Notes: generated from the sequence alone by a model not told the origin. Positions 19,840 through 28,442 are shown, numbered from the stretch's first letter. The stretch: 64,000 nt of DNA from Flagellimonas profundi (GCF_017313275.1 NZ_JAFLNM010000004.1:1-64000); one strand, 5' to 3'. Numbers and translations are program-made.

Positions 19840-20562
19840 TTACTGTATTGATCCAGAGTAAGGATCAAAGTTTTCTGGGAGATACTCGGAAGTATCAAAA
19901 CCCAAATCCATTTCTTCTTCCTCCATATAGTTGATGGAAGTAATCGCTATCACATCGGTGTAAGGATCAAAACCTTCTGGCAACAAATACTTGCTGTTGA
20001 TTCCCAATTCCAGTTCAAATTCTTCCTCTACATATGAAATCGATTTTAAATCCACATAAGCCTCATAAGGAGAGAAATCTTCTGGCAAGTAATCTTTGGT
20101 ATCAAAACCGAGGTCCATGTCCTCCTCCTCCATATAATTGATGGAATGCACATCCACCACCTCTGTGTAGGGGTCAAAATTTTCCGGCAAATACTCTTTG
20201 GTATCAAAACCTAATGCTGGTTCAACTTTGTTTTCGAGGTATATGATGGAATTCAAATCAAAATAGCTTTCGTAAGGATTAAAGTCCTCGGGAAGGTAAT
20301 CAGTGGTGTCAAAACCTAAATCCAAATCAGGTTCTTCCTCTAAATACACTATTTCGTTCAAATTCAATTCATACAATGCATAATCCGTCATCTCTGAAGT
20401 TGAATCGTTTAACTCAGCACTGATGTTCAATGTGGTTAAACTGTTCTCTAAACTACCGGGTGTCTCGGATTGAACCTCGACAACCTTGGTATTTTGTTGG
20501 TCGTTTGCTATGGCGGTACTACTTAATAATACACTTCCATAAATTAATAATAACTTGTTCAT
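19840..20562 (-). CDS. Secreted protein with five 'LPExFxPY' repeats
   Basis: The protein has about 240 residues and a signal peptide (MNKLLLIYGSVLLSSTAIAN). After about 65 linker residues come five tandem units of 33-35 residues, each with a hydrophobic/acidic start (SINYMEEEEMD) and then LGFDTxxYLPExFDPY. The unit is strongly acidic. The frame extends to 20733, but the Met at 20562 starts the signal peptide. I know no function for this repeat. It is probably periplasmic or surface-exposed, and the regular acidic, aromatic repeats could bind a ligand or metal (inference). It is a single-gene unit with its own terminator. Confidence 0.8.
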   Translation of the reverse strand: MNKLLLIYGSVLLSSTAIANDQQNTKVVEVQSETPGSLENSLTTLNISAELNDSTSEMTDYALYELNLNEIVYLEEEPDLDLGFDTTDYLPEDFNPYESYFDLNSIIYLENKVEPALGFDTKEYLPENFDPYTEVVDVHSINYMEEEDMDLGFDTKDYLPEDFSPYEAYVDLKSISYVEEEFELELGINSKYLLPEGFDPYTDVIAITSINYMEEEEMDLGFDTSEYLPENFDPYSGSIQ

Positions 20563-20830
20563 TTTTTGATTGAATTTTATGATTGATGTTATGCCTATAA
20601 GACTACTCAAAACCCAAAACGTTACAGTCTTTAGGATTTTTTTACGAAATTTAAATACCCCCTGAGCCCAGCCATACAGGGCGATTCGCTCCAAACCATC
20701 AGTAAAACGCAGGACTCCCAAAGGTTGGGGCATTCCGTTAAAAAAATGACTGTTAATATATATTTAACAGTTAATTTTCTCGATTTTTAGGTTCTTTGAA
20801 TCTTCTTACTTATTCAAACGGACTTAAAAA

Positions 20831-23332
20831 ATGATTAAAAATTTACTACCTCGACTATTAGTAGTCTTTATTCTATTGGGAACCGTCCAAAATTTGGACG
20901 CCCAACTTTTCAAAAAGAAAAAGAAACAAACCGAACAAAAAAAGGACGACAAGTCCAAACCTGGTGATATAAAGCCTTACGATAAGGTAATCACCAAAGA
21001 CGCAAAAACCGACGAAGGACTTTTTAGCGTCCATACCGTGGATGACAAACATTATTACGAAATTCCCGACTCCCTGTTCAACCGTGAAATGCTCATGGTA
21101 AGCCGAATCTCCAAAACTGCCACAGGAATTGGTTTTGGTGGCGGAAAAATAAACACCCAAGTGCTGCGCTGGGAGAAAAAGGACAAAAAGGTACTGGTTC
21201 GCGTAGCTTCCTACGAAAACGTGGCTGCCGATTCATTGCCAGTTCACGAAGCCGTGGTAAACTCCAACTTTGAACCCGTACTTTATTCTTTTGACATCAA
21301 GGCCATCAATAAAAAAGATTCTTTGAATCCAGCTACGGTGATAGAAATTGACCCCTTGTTCTCCAAAGATGTAAAAGCCCTTGGATTTCCGGACCGATAC
21401 AGAAAAAGGTACAAGATTACGCGACTGGATGGAGATCGAAGCTATATCGAATCCATTAAAAGTTACCCTCTTAATATTGAGGCCCGTCACGTAAAAACAT
21501 ACTTTTCCAACGAACCACCCAGCAATTCAAGCCTAGGTTCCATTTCATTGGAAATCAACAACTCCATGATCTTGTTACCTAAAGAACCGATGAAACGACG
21601 TTATTTCGACGAACGTGTAGGTTGGTTCGCTAGAGGACAGGTAGATTACGGTCTTGATGCCCAAGAAAGCAAAACGGTCACCTATTTGGACCGTTGGAGA
21701 CTCGAGGTGAAAGACGAGGATATCGAAAAATATAAGGCCGGTGAATTGGTCGAACCAAAGAAACCAATTGTTTATTATGTAGACCGAGCTACTCCAAAAG
21801 AGTGGGTGCCTTTCATAAAACAAGGCATAGAAGATTGGCAAGTTGCCTTTGAAGCGGCTGGATTTAAGAACGCCATTATCGCCAAGGACCCTCCTTCCCC
21901 GGAAGAAGACCCTGAGTGGTCCCCGGAAGATGTGAGGTATTCCGTGGTGCGTTATTTGGCCTCTCCTATTCCAAACGCCAATGGTCCGCATGTGAGCGAC
22001 CCAAGAAGTGGTGAGATTTTGGAATCTGATATCAACTGGTATCACAATGTAATGAGCTTGCTGCGCGGTTGGTATTTTGTGCAGACAGCGGCCATTAATC
22101 CGGCTGCGCAGAAAACAGAATTCGAAGAAAAAGTCATGGGACGTTTGATACGCTTTGTATCCTCCCACGAAGTAGGCCACACCCTTGGATTGCCCCACAA
22201 TATGGGAAGCAGCGTTGCCTACCCTGTTGATTCCTTACGTTCGGCCAGCTTTACCAAAAAGTATGGAACCGCTCCTTCCATTATGGACTATGCCCGTTTC
22301 AACTACGTGGCCCAACCAGGTGACGAAGGCGTAGCATTAATGCCAAACATTGGCGTTTACGATAAATATGCCATAAAATGGGGATACAAACCCATTTTGG
22401 ACAAAACGGCCAAAGAAGAAAAACCTATCCTGAACAGTTGGATTTTGGAGCACGCTGGAGACCCCATGTACCGTTTTGGCCACCAGCAAGTTGGCGACAT
22501 CCATGATCCAAGTTCCCAAACCGAGGATTTAGGGGATGATGCCATAAAAGCTAGCTTGTATGGTATCGAAAACTTAAAGCGTATTGTTCCCAAGTTAATG
22601 GAATGGACCACCGAAGACGGTGAAAACTATGATGACCTGGAAACTATGTACGGACATGTAGTCGCACAATTCCGCAGATATATGGGCCACGTATCCAACA
22701 ACATTGGCGGGGTATACGAATATCACAAAACAGCCGACCAAGAGGGAGCCGTTTATACCCATGTAAGCAAGGAACACCAAAAAAATGCGATGGACTTTAT
22801 GCAGGAACAGCTCTTTGAAACCCCTGAATGGTTGATTGACCAAAACATTTTCAATAAAATCGAATACTCTGGTTCGGTAGAGCGTATCCGTGCTACCCAA
22901 GAACGTTATTTGAACACTATGTTGCAATTGGGCAAATTGGCTCGAATTATTGAAAACGAGACCTTGAACGGTGATGAAGCCTATGGATTGGTAGAAATGA
23001 TGCGCGACCTCCGCAGGGGAATATGGTCCGAGACACGAAGTGGCAGAACCATAGACACCTACCGCAGAAACCTTCAAAAGGCGCATATCGACCGTTTGGA
23101 GTATTTAATGACGGCGGACAGCCAAAGTAAGCAACCAGATTTTGGAGGATATAGAAAATCCACTCCTATCAATACAAGCCAATCCGATATTCGTTCGGTT
23201 GCACGTGCTGAGCTCAATAACTTAAAAAGAGATATCAGAGGTGGTCTTGCCAGGATTTCGGACACAATGAGCCGTTACCATTTACAGGACGCTTTGGAAC
23301 GTATAGATCTTATTTTGGAGCCTGCTAAATAG
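20831..23332 (+). CDS. Secreted zinc-dependent metalloprotease (DUF5117/DUF5118 family)
   Basis: This 833-residue protein has a signal peptide (ending NLDAQ), a Lys-rich linker, an N-terminal DUF5118-like segment (about 47-100), a DUF5117-like region (about 105-300) and a metzincin-type catalytic domain. The zinc motif is HEVGHTLGLPH (His446, Glu447, His450, His456), and the Met-turn is SIMDY about 35 residues on. A long helical C-terminal region follows. These enzymes are common in Bacteroidota envelopes, where they probably degrade proteins; the natural substrate is unknown. It is monocistronic with a strong terminator. Confidence 0.92.
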   Translation: MIKNLLPRLLVVFILLGTVQNLDAQLFKKKKKQTEQKKDDKSKPGDIKPYDKVITKDAKTDEGLFSVHTVDDKHYYEIPDSLFNREMLMVSRISKTATGIGFGGGKINTQVLRWEKKDKKVLVRVASYENVAADSLPVHEAVVNSNFEPVLYSFDIKAINKKDSLNPATVIEIDPLFSKDVKALGFPDRYRKRYKITRLDGDRSYIESIKSYPLNIEARHVKTYFSNEPPSNSSLGSISLEINNSMILLPKEPMKRRYFDERVGWFARGQVDYGLDAQESKTVTYLDRWRLEVKDEDIEKYKAGELVEPKKPIVYYVDRATPKEWVPFIKQGIEDWQVAFEAAGFKNAIIAKDPPSPEEDPEWSPEDVRYSVVRYLASPIPNANGPHVSDPRSGEILESDINWYHNVMSLLRGWYFVQTAAINPAAQKTEFEEKVMGRLIRFVSSHEVGHTLGLPHNMGSSVAYPVDSLRSASFTKKYGTAPSIMDYARFNYVAQPGDEGVALMPNIGVYDKYAIKWGYKPILDKTAKEEKPILNSWILEHAGDPMYRFGHQQVGDIHDPSSQTEDLGDDAIKASLYGIENLKRIVPKLMEWTTEDGENYDDLETMYGHVVAQFRRYMGHVSNNIGGVYEYHKTADQEGAVYTHVSKEHQKNAMDFMQEQLFETPEWLIDQNIFNKIEYSGSVERIRATQERYLNTMLQLGKLARIIENETLNGDEAYGLVEMMRDLRRGIWSETRSGRTIDTYRRNLQKAHIDRLEYLMTADSQSKQPDFGGYRKSTPINTSQSDIRSVARAELNNLKRDIRGGLARISDTMSRYHLQDALERIDLILEPAK

Positions 23333-23361
23333 GCGACTTTTTATACAATGTACAAATTGCA

Positions 23362-23402
23362 AAGGTGTAACCGATTCGTTTATCGGTTACACCTTGTTTT
23401 TT
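23362..23402 (+). terminator. Terminator after the metalloprotease gene
   Basis: A perfect 14-bp stem (AAGGTGTAACCGAT / ATCGGTTACACCTT, 23362-23375 and 23382-23395) is followed by GTTTTTTT. Confidence 0.92.
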
Positions 23403-23494
23403 TAAACATACACATCTATTCAAGGTCGTTTCACAACATATCGCTGAAAATCCCGTTAGGTTTGATTACCTTAGTAACCCCAAATCTCAACATC

Positions 23495-23686
23495 ATGACC
23501 TACAAGACAAAAAGCCTTATTTATTTTATTTGTTTCGTGGCAGCTTCCACACTTTACTACGTTGTGGACAAGCACGATGAATTCCAAAATCAAGTCAGTT
23601 CAGAAACTTACGTCGAAACAAACTTCCAAGATGCCGACGATTATACTGATGATACCAAGGAAGATTTGGAAAAAGAACTCAAGTAA
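23495..23686 (+). CDS. Small single-pass membrane protein
   Basis: This 63-residue protein has a hydrophobic N-terminal helix (KSLIYFICFVAASTLYYVV) and a very acidic tail rich in Asp, Glu and Thr. The frame extends upstream through the preceding terminator to 23348, so the start at 23495 is preferred. A TACCTTAG sequence (23470-23477) is one mismatch from the -7 consensus. No family is recognised. Confidence 0.5.
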   Translation: MTYKTKSLIYFICFVAASTLYYVVDKHDEFQNQVSSETYVETNFQDADDYTDDTKEDLEKELK

Positions 23687-23795
23687 TTTCCCTAAAACAC
23701 ATTTGTACTGTTAAATGCTTCATAAACTATGTTGCAATGATTAAACCTTTGGACACCGTATCTGTCCAAGGAATAAATCATTAAAGTTTAGACAT

Positions 23796-24245
23796 ATGAA
23801 ACGATTAACAGTAGTATTGGTTATGCTCATGAGCATTGGCATGGCCGCGCAAAGAAATGATGGCCCCAGAATGCGTAAAGGTCCGAAAATGGACATGACC
23901 GCGGAGCAAATGGCCACATTGCAGACAAAACACATGACCTTGGCACTGGATTTGACCAAGGCACAACAGGATAAGGTGTATGAGATCAGTTTGGAAAATG
24001 CCCAATTTAGAAAAGCCAAATGGGATGAGATAAAAGCTTTAAAAGAGAGCGGCGATTGGAAAAGGCCATCTTCTGAGGAGCGATTTGAAATGGAAAATGC
24101 CCGATTGGACCGTCAAATTGCGATGCAGGGAAAAATGAAAAAAGTACTGGATGAAAAACAATACGAAACTTGGCAAAAAATGCAGAAAAGCAGAAAAGCC
24201 AAACACGGCAAAAAGAGAATGGAGGAGAGAGGGAGAAGACGATAG
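23796..24245 (+). CDS. Spy/CpxP-like periplasmic protein (LTxxQ-type helices)
   Basis: This 149-residue protein has a signal peptide (MKRLTVVLVMLMSIGMAAQ) and long charged helices containing LTKAQQDKVYEI and a second DEKQYETWQKMQ segment. These match the two LTxxQ-type motifs of the Spy/CpxP superfamily of periplasmic chaperones and stress sensors. The C-terminus is very basic (KRMEERGRRR). It is a single gene with a hairpin terminator at 24265. Its exact role in Flavobacteriia is unknown. Confidence 0.7.
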   Translation: MKRLTVVLVMLMSIGMAAQRNDGPRMRKGPKMDMTAEQMATLQTKHMTLALDLTKAQQDKVYEISLENAQFRKAKWDEIKALKESGDWKRPSSEERFEMENARLDRQIAMQGKMKKVLDEKQYETWQKMQKSRKAKHGKKRMEERGRRR

Positions 24246-24264
24246 TGTTTTTTGTTGATTTTAA

Positions 24265-24300
24265 GAAGCCGCGCCTGCCATGGTCGCGGTTTCTTTTTTT
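24265..24300 (+). terminator. Terminator after the Spy-like gene
   Basis: The CCGCG / CGCGG stem (24269-24273, 24285-24289), with flanking GAA/TTC pairs, precedes a long T-run. Confidence 0.7.
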
Positions 24301-24311
24301 ATCGCTTTTAT

Positions 24312-24360
24312 TATCGATATTTTGATATATCGGTTTTTTTATCGATATTTGATATAATCG
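24312..24360 (+). promoter_or_regulatory. Two operator-like repeats upstream of satD
   Basis: TATCGATATTTTGATATATC (from 24312) and TATCGATATTTGATATAATC (from 24340) are near-identical copies 28 bp apart. Each has inverted half-sites (CGATAT / ATATCG-like). They occupy the promoter region 25 bp before the satD start. The downstream gene encodes a protein with a C-terminal helix-turn-helix, so autoregulation is a reasonable inference. Confidence 0.5.
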
Positions 24361-24384
24361 TCAAATTAAACGATAAATAAACAA

Positions 24385-24984
24385 ATGATAGCCGTACTTA
24401 CAGGAGACATCAAAAACTCCAAAGATCATGAAGCCCACATATGGTTGCCCGTTTTAAAAGCGGCATTGGAGCATTATGGTTCCGAACCATCGGACTGGGA
24501 GATTTATAGGGGAGACAGCTTTCAGCTGCAAACCGCTCCCGAAAAAGCCTTGGAAGCCGCCATCTTTATAAAGGCCAGTATCAAACAAATACGACACTTG
24601 GATGTACGGATAGCTATCGGTCTCGGCGAAAAAAACCATACCGCGGCCAAAATCACGGAGTCCAACGGAGAAGCTTTTGTAAATTCCGGCGAATGTTTCG
24701 ACCAGTTAAAAAAACAGACCTTGGCCCTAAAATCCAACGCTGCCACTTTTAATGAAACCCTAAATACCATGTTGTCCTTGGCCGCATTGAGCATGGACAA
24801 TTGGCTGCCCGCTACCGCTACCGTGGTGAAAACCACCATGGAACACCCCGAGGCCAACCAAAAAGAACTGGCAACTCTGCTGGGCAAATCCCAAAGCACC
24901 ATAAGCGAAGCATTGATCAGGGCCGGATTTGATGAAGTCCAAAAAATGATTCAATTTTACAGAACACAACTCGCCCAATTATGA
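24385..24984 (+). CDS. SatD-family protein with C-terminal helix-turn-helix
   Basis: This 199-residue protein begins MIAVLTGDIKNSK and contains the SatD-type core (about 1-115). A C-terminal HTH (about 150-195, NQKELATLLGKSQSTISEALIRAG) could bind DNA. SatD was named from streptococcal acid-tolerance loci; its biochemical role is not known to me. Its stop overlaps the next start (ATGA, 24981-24984), so it is translationally coupled to the DUF3307 gene. Two operator-like repeats lie upstream. Confidence 0.85.
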   Translation: MIAVLTGDIKNSKDHEAHIWLPVLKAALEHYGSEPSDWEIYRGDSFQLQTAPEKALEAAIFIKASIKQIRHLDVRIAIGLGEKNHTAAKITESNGEAFVNSGECFDQLKKQTLALKSNAATFNETLNTMLSLAALSMDNWLPATATVVKTTMEHPEANQKELATLLGKSQSTISEALIRAGFDEVQKMIQFYRTQLAQL

Positions 24985-25712
24985 TGCTTTTAGCCCTAAA
25001 ACTGATACTTGCCCATTTTATAGGGGATTTTGTACTACAACCGGCACATTGGGTAGCGGACAAACTCAAAAACAAGGGCAGGTCCAAATACCTCTACTTT
25101 CATATTGGGGTGCACGCATTGGCACTTTTGGTCCTACTGCAATTTCAATATTTGGGCGCCGTTGCGGTTATTATCGTGACCCATTACCTCATAGACCTCG
25201 GAAAATTATCCCTGACCAATCCTAAAAACTACCGATGGCTCTTTGTGGTGGACCAAGTACTTCATTTGTTGGTATTGGGCGGCATGCTGTATTGGATATC
25301 CCCTTTTACATTGGATTTTAAAGCAATTTTCACGGAGAATACGTTACTGTTAATTACTTTTTTGGTCTTTGTCACCTACGTATCCGGTATTATTATGCGC
25401 ATGTTGTTGGCACCGTATATTGATGAAGTGGCCAAAAGCGACGAACCTGGAGAGGGTGGTTCCCTTAAAAATGCCGGTACCTACATTGGCATGCTGGAAC
25501 GCCTCTTTGTGTTTGGGTTTATTTTAATGCAGCAGTGGGCCGCCATTGGATTGCTGATCGCTGCAAAATCCGTGTTCCGGTTCGGGGACCTCAATAAGGG
25601 CAAAAACCGAAAACTCACCGAGTATGTGCTTATTGGTACACTATTGAGTTTTGGCCTGGCGATACTTTCGGGAATGCTTTATTTGTATCTGGAAGACCTG
25701 CCTACCACCTAA
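24981..25712 (+). CDS. DUF3307 integral membrane protein
   Basis: This 243-residue membrane protein begins MLLALKLILAHFIGDFVLQP, the DUF3307 signature, and has about six hydrophobic segments. The HFIGDFxLQ and THYLIDLGK motifs contain conserved His and Asp residues reminiscent of membrane metal-dependent proteins. Its pairing with SatD is common in Bacteroidota, suggesting a regulator and membrane-effector unit. A four-base overlap with satD shows cotranscription. Function is unknown. Confidence 0.88.
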   Translation: MMLLALKLILAHFIGDFVLQPAHWVADKLKNKGRSKYLYFHIGVHALALLVLLQFQYLGAVAVIIVTHYLIDLGKLSLTNPKNYRWLFVVDQVLHLLVLGGMLYWISPFTLDFKAIFTENTLLLITFLVFVTYVSGIIMRMLLAPYIDEVAKSDEPGEGGSLKNAGTYIGMLERLFVFGFILMQQWAAIGLLIAAKSVFRFGDLNKGKNRKLTEYVLIGTLLSFGLAILSGMLYLYLEDLPTT

Positions 25713-25721
25713 ACAAAGAAA

Positions 25722-25746
25722 CCGTCCCAAAGGGACGGCTCTTTCC
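25722..25746 (+). terminator. Terminator after the satD-DUF3307 operon
   Basis: The CCGTCCC / GGGACGG stem (25722-25728, 25732-25738) with a three-base loop is followed by a CTCTTT tail. Confidence 0.75.
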
Positions 25747-25855
25747 GAATAAAAAATCTACTTTATTAAAACACTTTGTATGTATGGCATTGGAGCATCA
25801 TAACATCTGTATAAAGGTACTTAAAAATTTTTATTTAGAATTATTTTAAATTATT

Positions 25856-25863
25856 TAAATTTG
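25856..25863 (+). promoter_or_regulatory. -7 element of a candidate small RNA
   Basis: TAAATTTG is an exact TAnnTTTG match in an A+T-rich context. It lies about 80 bp before a strong terminator, with no ORF between. Confidence 0.45.
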
Positions 25864-25869
25864 TAGTCA

Positions 25870-25967
25870 GATGCATCTAGGAAAAGTGTCAAGGCAATCT
25901 TTTTTATCTCTTTGCATTCTATTGAGTTAGTTTAAGTGGAAAGCGGGGCCATGTCCCGCTTTTTTTG
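25870..25967 (+). ncRNA. Candidate small RNA (about 95 nt)
   Basis: A transcript from the TAAATTTG box would end at the AAGCGGG / CCCGCTT hairpin with its seven-T tail (25941-25967). No ORF of useful length lies inside. TTGAGTTAGTT (25922-25932), preceded by CATT, sits nine bases before the hairpin. The same block with the same spacing occurs in the candidate at 19447-19530. I therefore propose two members of one small RNA family; expression has not been shown. Confidence 0.45.
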
Positions 25968-26050
25968 TATGTTTTTACGACACAAAAAAATTGGATAGCG
26001 TTAATCGCAACCATCAAAAAAGTGTTAGTTTACGGTAAATACAGTTTTAA

Positions 26051-26455
26051 ATGAAGGAAGACATGGGAGTAATAGCAACGAACAACAGAGAAATAAACCT
26101 ATACTACAACGCCGAGACTAATAAAGGCATGCAGACCTTGGCCTATTTGCAATCTTCCAAGAATAAGGTATTGGACGTGGATTTGTCCAAGACCAAGGTA
26201 ACGGGTACCCAATGGACCGAACTTGCCAAACGTTTGGGCAAGTCCATTAAGGAATTGATCAATACGGAACATCCTGATTTTATAAACGACTACGGAAAAA
26301 ACCACAACCTCCAAAGCGACGAAGATTGGCTTAAAGTGTTGGAAAACAATCCCAAAGTAGTGACCCAACCTATTTTGGTACAGGGAGACAAAGCCGTACA
26401 AATTGATACCCCTTCGGAAGTAATGGTATTTTTGGAAGAAGAGGACCAAAGCTAA
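26051..26455 (+). CDS. ArsC/Spx-fold protein lacking all cysteines
   Basis: The 134-residue protein aligns by eye with the arsenate reductase/Spx family: a first strand followed by YYNAETNKGMQTLAYL where reductases have YHNPRCSKSRETL, a middle helical domain, and a C-terminal TQPILVQGDKAVQI corresponding to the RPI-containing strand. The catalytic Cys position is Thr, and the whole protein contains no cysteine, so it cannot be a thiol arsenate reductase. It may have a regulatory or binding role like Spx, or an unknown one. It is a monocistronic gene; an alternative Met lies four residues downstream. Confidence 0.75.
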   Translation: MKEDMGVIATNNREINLYYNAETNKGMQTLAYLQSSKNKVLDVDLSKTKVTGTQWTELAKRLGKSIKELINTEHPDFINDYGKNHNLQSDEDWLKVLENNPKVVTQPILVQGDKAVQIDTPSEVMVFLEEEDQS

Positions 26456-26457
26456 GT

Positions 26458-26552
26458 CCTTTCCTTCCTCCTTCACCATTAGACTTTCACCCTTCACCTA
26501 TAACCCATCACCCTTATCCCTTCACCTTTCAACCATGCACCCTTAACCTTTT
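26458..26552 (+). repeat. Pyrimidine-rich degenerate CCCTTCACC repeat
   Basis: About nine short, imperfect units (CACCCTTCACC, CCCATCACCC, CCCTTCACC, CACCCTTAACC) fill the spacer between the ArsC-like gene and hemL. The strand asymmetry is extreme (almost no G on the plus strand). No ORF or terminator is evident. Confidence 0.6.
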
Positions 26553-26591
26553 ACATATACACTATTGTAAATTGCAATACCAAAACCGACT

Positions 26592-27869
26592 TTAAAAAAC
26601 CTTCGCCACCGCCTCTATGGTCTTGTCCAAATCGGCATAGCTGAGGGCATCGTTTAAAAAGTAGCTTTCAAAAGCAGAGGGTGGTAAGTACACGCCATTT
26701 TCCAACATCCCGTGGAAGTATTTTTTAAAGGTATCGTTGTTGCCCTTGGCGGAGCTGGCAAAATCCACAACAGGCTCGTCCGTAAAGTGTACGGAGATCA
26801 TACTGCCATAACGGTTGATCTGGTGGGTCACGCCTTTTTTAGTCAGTACCATAGCAATGCCCTTGTGCAAATACTCCGTTTTCTCGGCCAAACTGGTAAA
26901 AATTTCAGGCTGGTTGTTCAAGGCGGTCAGCATGGCCAGTCCGGCACCCATCGCCAAAGGGTTTCCGCTCAAAGTTCCTGCTTGGTACACGGGTCCTTCG
27001 GGCGCCAAATGTGCCATAATCTCGGCCCGGGCCGCAAACGCCCCAACGGGCAGTCCACCACCGATCACTTTCCCGAACATTACAATATCGGCATCAATGC
27101 CCAAGGCTTCTTGCGCCCCCCCTTTTCCCAAACGAAAGCCTGTCATCACCTCATCAAACAACAACAAAATGCCTTCTTGAGTACAGAGTTCGCGCAATCC
27201 TTTTATAAATTCCTCTTTGGGGATAATACAACCCATGTTCCCTGCCACGGGTTCCAAAATAATAGCGGCAATTTCACCTTTATTGGCTTCCACCAAGGCT
27301 TTTACGCCTTCCAAATCGTTGTAATCGGCCAATAGCGTATCCTTGGCCGTACCCTGTGTTACCCCAGGGCTGTTGGGGCTACCAAACGTAACGGCACCGC
27401 TTCCCGCTTGTATCAAAAAAGAATCGGAGTGGCCGTGGTAGCAACCGGCAAATTTGATGATCTTCTCCTTGCCCGTGTACCCACGCGCGAGTCGCACTGC
27501 ACTCATACATGCTTCGGTTCCGCTGTTCACAAAACGGATTTTGTCAATGTTCGGCACCATGGACACCGCCAGTTTGGCGATTTCTGTCTCAATTTCGGTG
27601 GGCGTTCCAAAGGAAGTTCCTTTTTTGGCTTTATCCACCACCGCATCAATCACCGGTTGGTAGGCATGACCCAAAATTAGCGGACCCCACGAAGCAATGT
27701 AATCAATGAGTTGGTTGCCATCCTCATCGTACAGATAGGCGCCTTTGGCCTCCTTGATAAAAATAGGGTCGCCCCCTACGGCTTTAAACGCTCGTACAGG
27801 TGAATTTACTCCTCCAGGAATGTATTTTTTGGCCTCTGCGAACAAGGCACTGCTTCGTTGGTAGATCAT
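26592..27869 (-). CDS. hemL: Glutamate-1-semialdehyde 2,1-aminomutase
   Basis: HemL converts glutamate-1-semialdehyde to 5-aminolevulinate in C5-pathway haem synthesis. The 425-residue protein has the class III aminotransferase fold, starting at the family's [12 protein letters not shown] motif. The PLP lysine is Lys267 in [15 protein letters not shown], and AGCYHGHSD is also present. Length is typical. It is isolated from other haem genes; repeats lie upstream (27961-28442) and the pyrimidine-rich repeat lies downstream. Confidence 0.98.
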   Translation of the reverse strand: MIYQRSSALFAEAKKYIPGGVNSPVRAFKAVGGDPIFIKEAKGAYLYDEDGNQLIDYIASWGPLILGHAYQPVIDAVVDKAKKGTSFGTPTEIETEIAKLAVSMVPNIDKIRFVNSGTEACMSAVRLARGYTGKEKIIKFAGCYHGHSDSFLIQAGSGAVTFGSPNSPGVTQGTAKDTLLADYNDLEGVKALVEANKGEIAAIILEPVAGNMGCIIPKEEFIKGLRELCTQEGILLLFDEVMTGFRLGKGGAQEALGIDADIVMFGKVIGGGLPVGAFAARAEIMAHLAPEGPVYQAGTLSGNPLAMGAGLAMLTALNNQPEIFTSLAEKTEYLHKGIAMVLTKKGVTHQINRYGSMISVHFTDEPVVDFASSAKGNNDTFKKYFHGMLENGVYLPPSAFESYFLNDALSYADLDKTIEAVAKVF

Positions 27870-27884
27870 ATATGTTCTGTATCA

Positions 27885-27905
27885 TTCCCGTGAATGACGG
27901 GAATC
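27885..27905. repeat. Short palindrome upstream of hemL
   Basis: The arms ATTCCCG and CGGGAAT around GTGAATGA-type sequence form a perfect 7-bp stem 16 bp before the hemL start. It resembles the GGAATGAC-type palindromes inside the nearby 163-bp repeats. Confidence 0.5.
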
Positions 27906-27960
27906 TATTTTAGTATTTTGTCCAATACCCTTCGACTCCGCTCAGGGCACAATTAATCAT

Positions 27961-28442
27961 GTCAGTTCGAGCACAGTCTAGCAAGAATCCATTTTAACCT
28001 AGTGGATTCCGCATCAGGTGCGGAATGACATTCTTCCTGCAAAGGTAATGAGGATCATTCGTTTTGGGAAATGGTTCTTATGGTTAAGAAGATGCTTCGC
28101 TCCGCTCAGCATGACAGGCGATTGTCAGTTCGAGCACAGTCTAGCAAGAATCCACTTTTACCCAGTGGATTCCGCATCGGGTGCGGAATGACATTCTTCT
28201 GGCAAAGGCAATGAGGATCCTTCGTTTTGGGAAATGGTTCTTATGGTTAAGAAGATGCTTCGCTCCGCTCAGCATGACAGGTGATTGTCAGTTCGAGCGC
28301 AGTCGAGCATGAATCCATTTTTATCCAATGGATTCCGCATCAGGTGCGGAATGACATTCTTCCCGCAAAGGTAATGAGGATCCTTCGTTTTGGGAAATGG
28401 TTCTTATGGTTAAGAAGATGCTTCGCTCCGCTCAGCATGACA
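27961..28442. repeat. Three tandem copies of a 163-bp repeat
   Basis: Copies begin at 27961, 28124 and 28287, each with GTCAGTTCGAGC; the period is exactly 163 bp and the last copy stops a few bases short. Differences between copies are small. Each unit contains an inverted repeat (ATTCCGCA ... TGCGGAAT) and ends in CTTCGCTCCGCTCAGCATGACA, words found in dispersed non-coding repeats of Flavobacteriaceae. No real gene is present, although a short ORF crosses the last copy. The stretch 28443-28549 is A+T/C-rich spacer. Confidence 0.9.

Noticed and set aside
20563..20733. N-terminal extension of the repeat-protein gene
   Set aside because: It would put a signal peptide 57 residues inside the protein; the Met at 20562 starts it directly.
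23348..23494. Upstream extension of the small membrane protein gene
   Set aside because: The extension runs through the perfect terminator hairpin of the metalloprotease gene, so the later ATG is preferred.
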